Shown here piece by piece: positions 29,148 to 29,423 of a DNA stretch of 29,423 nt. A program made the translations under genes and the position numbers. The notes beneath the pieces are model-generated. The model worked only from the letters and a program-made list of their open reading frames with translations. It was not told the origin of the DNA and did not search any database. Within the stretch, counting starts at the first letter, position 1; every line of letters begins with the position of its first letter. Source of the DNA: a virus; the IMG/VR virus record IMGVR_UViG_3300025154_000323, positions 1 through 29,423 of that record. The stretch is one strand, 5' to 3'.

Positions 29148-29423
29148 TTACGCCAGGGCCGTAGCGATCCGGTTGTGGCTGTACCGCGGCTGTAGGATGG
29201 CGGTAATGGTCACATTTCCGGTGGCGCCGGTGCTCGGGTCGGTGAAGTTGATGGTCAGCCAGTCTTCTTTGTTGGCCAGATCCATCGACGCTGCCGGGAC
29301 TTCGATGATCAGCATGTGGTTGTCGTACGTTCCATGAGTGATGGTCAGCGCTGCGCTCGTGGCCCAGGCGGCGAGCACATCACAGTTGGCGGACAGGCAC
29401 GCGGCGCCACCAAAGGCGTAGCA
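29148..29423 (-). CDS. Head-region protein, 5' end outside the window
   Basis: An open frame enters from the right edge and stops at 29148. The 91 visible residues include CYAFGGAACLSANCDVL, LTITHGTYDNHMLIIEVPAA, DWLTINFTDP and PRYSHNRIATALA. The pattern is beta-strand rich, with two clear strands near the end and a closing PRYSHNR element. It probably belongs to a head or decoration protein encoded just after the major capsid gene. The start cannot be seen, and an internal GTG at 29378 is unlikely to be it. Confidence 0.6.
   Translation of the reverse strand, partial: CYAFGGAACLSANCDVLAAWATSAALTITHGTYDNHMLIIEVPAASMDLANKEDWLTINFTDPSTGATGNVTITAILQPRYSHNRIATALA

Overview
The window is the structural and regulatory part of a temperate, long-tailed (siphovirus-type, lambda-like) bacteriophage, and I see no clear host housekeeping gene. 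The host is most likely a Gram-negative bacterium. The evidence is Sec, Tat and lipoprotein signals, a lambda-type G/GT-H-M-L-K-J tail cassette, and integration into a tRNA-Val gene. The style of the fibre and LamG-like proteins reminds me of phages of Desulfobacterota, but that is only an impression.

Positions 1-4855 hold the lysogeny region. A divergent switch lies at 2457-2571: a Cro-like HTH protein is read leftward and a CI-like HTH protein with a coiled coil is read rightward. Five copies of a TTAGGGGATTAA-like motif surround a good leftward sigma70 promoter. The leftward early operon (2456 to 1) holds small proteins, a ribbon-helix-helix-like protein, a small membrane protein, a phage metallopeptidase and a membrane protein cut by the window edge. 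The rightward operon holds the repressor, a stand-alone PAS-like protein, a small lipoprotein and a tyrosine integrase. Right after the integrase lies the 3' half of a tRNA-Val(CAC) gene, which is the phage attachment site. Phage genes lie on both sides of it, so the sequence represents attP of a free, circular or tandem phage genome rather than a simple prophage end.

Positions 4856-5760 hold a hairpin terminator and three small leftward genes driven by a near-consensus promoter. From 29423 down to about 5763 everything is one leftward late operon, with almost no gaps and many ATGA overlaps. It carries head/decoration genes, a head-tail connector with an inserted domain, head closure, gp10-like and tail terminator-like genes, the tail tube, and the tail chaperone G with its -1 frameshift product GT. 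Tape measure, M-like, L-like (DUF1833), NlpC/P60, an I-J type tip protein, fibre genes and a terminal set of small genes (zinc ribbons, DUF1353, holin-like, DksA-like) follow, ending at an intrinsic terminator.

The most unusual part is 7573-16216. Eight consecutive genes in the fibre position encode proteins with N-terminal export signals (seven Sec, one Tat). Their architectures are adhesin-like or fibre-like: LamG-like folds, a beta-helix, FN3 plus an Ada-like cysteine domain, and Pro-Thr linkers. They are translationally coupled into the late transcript, so they are not ordinary lysogenic cargo. This suggests that tail-fibre or surface proteins of this phage pass through the host envelope.
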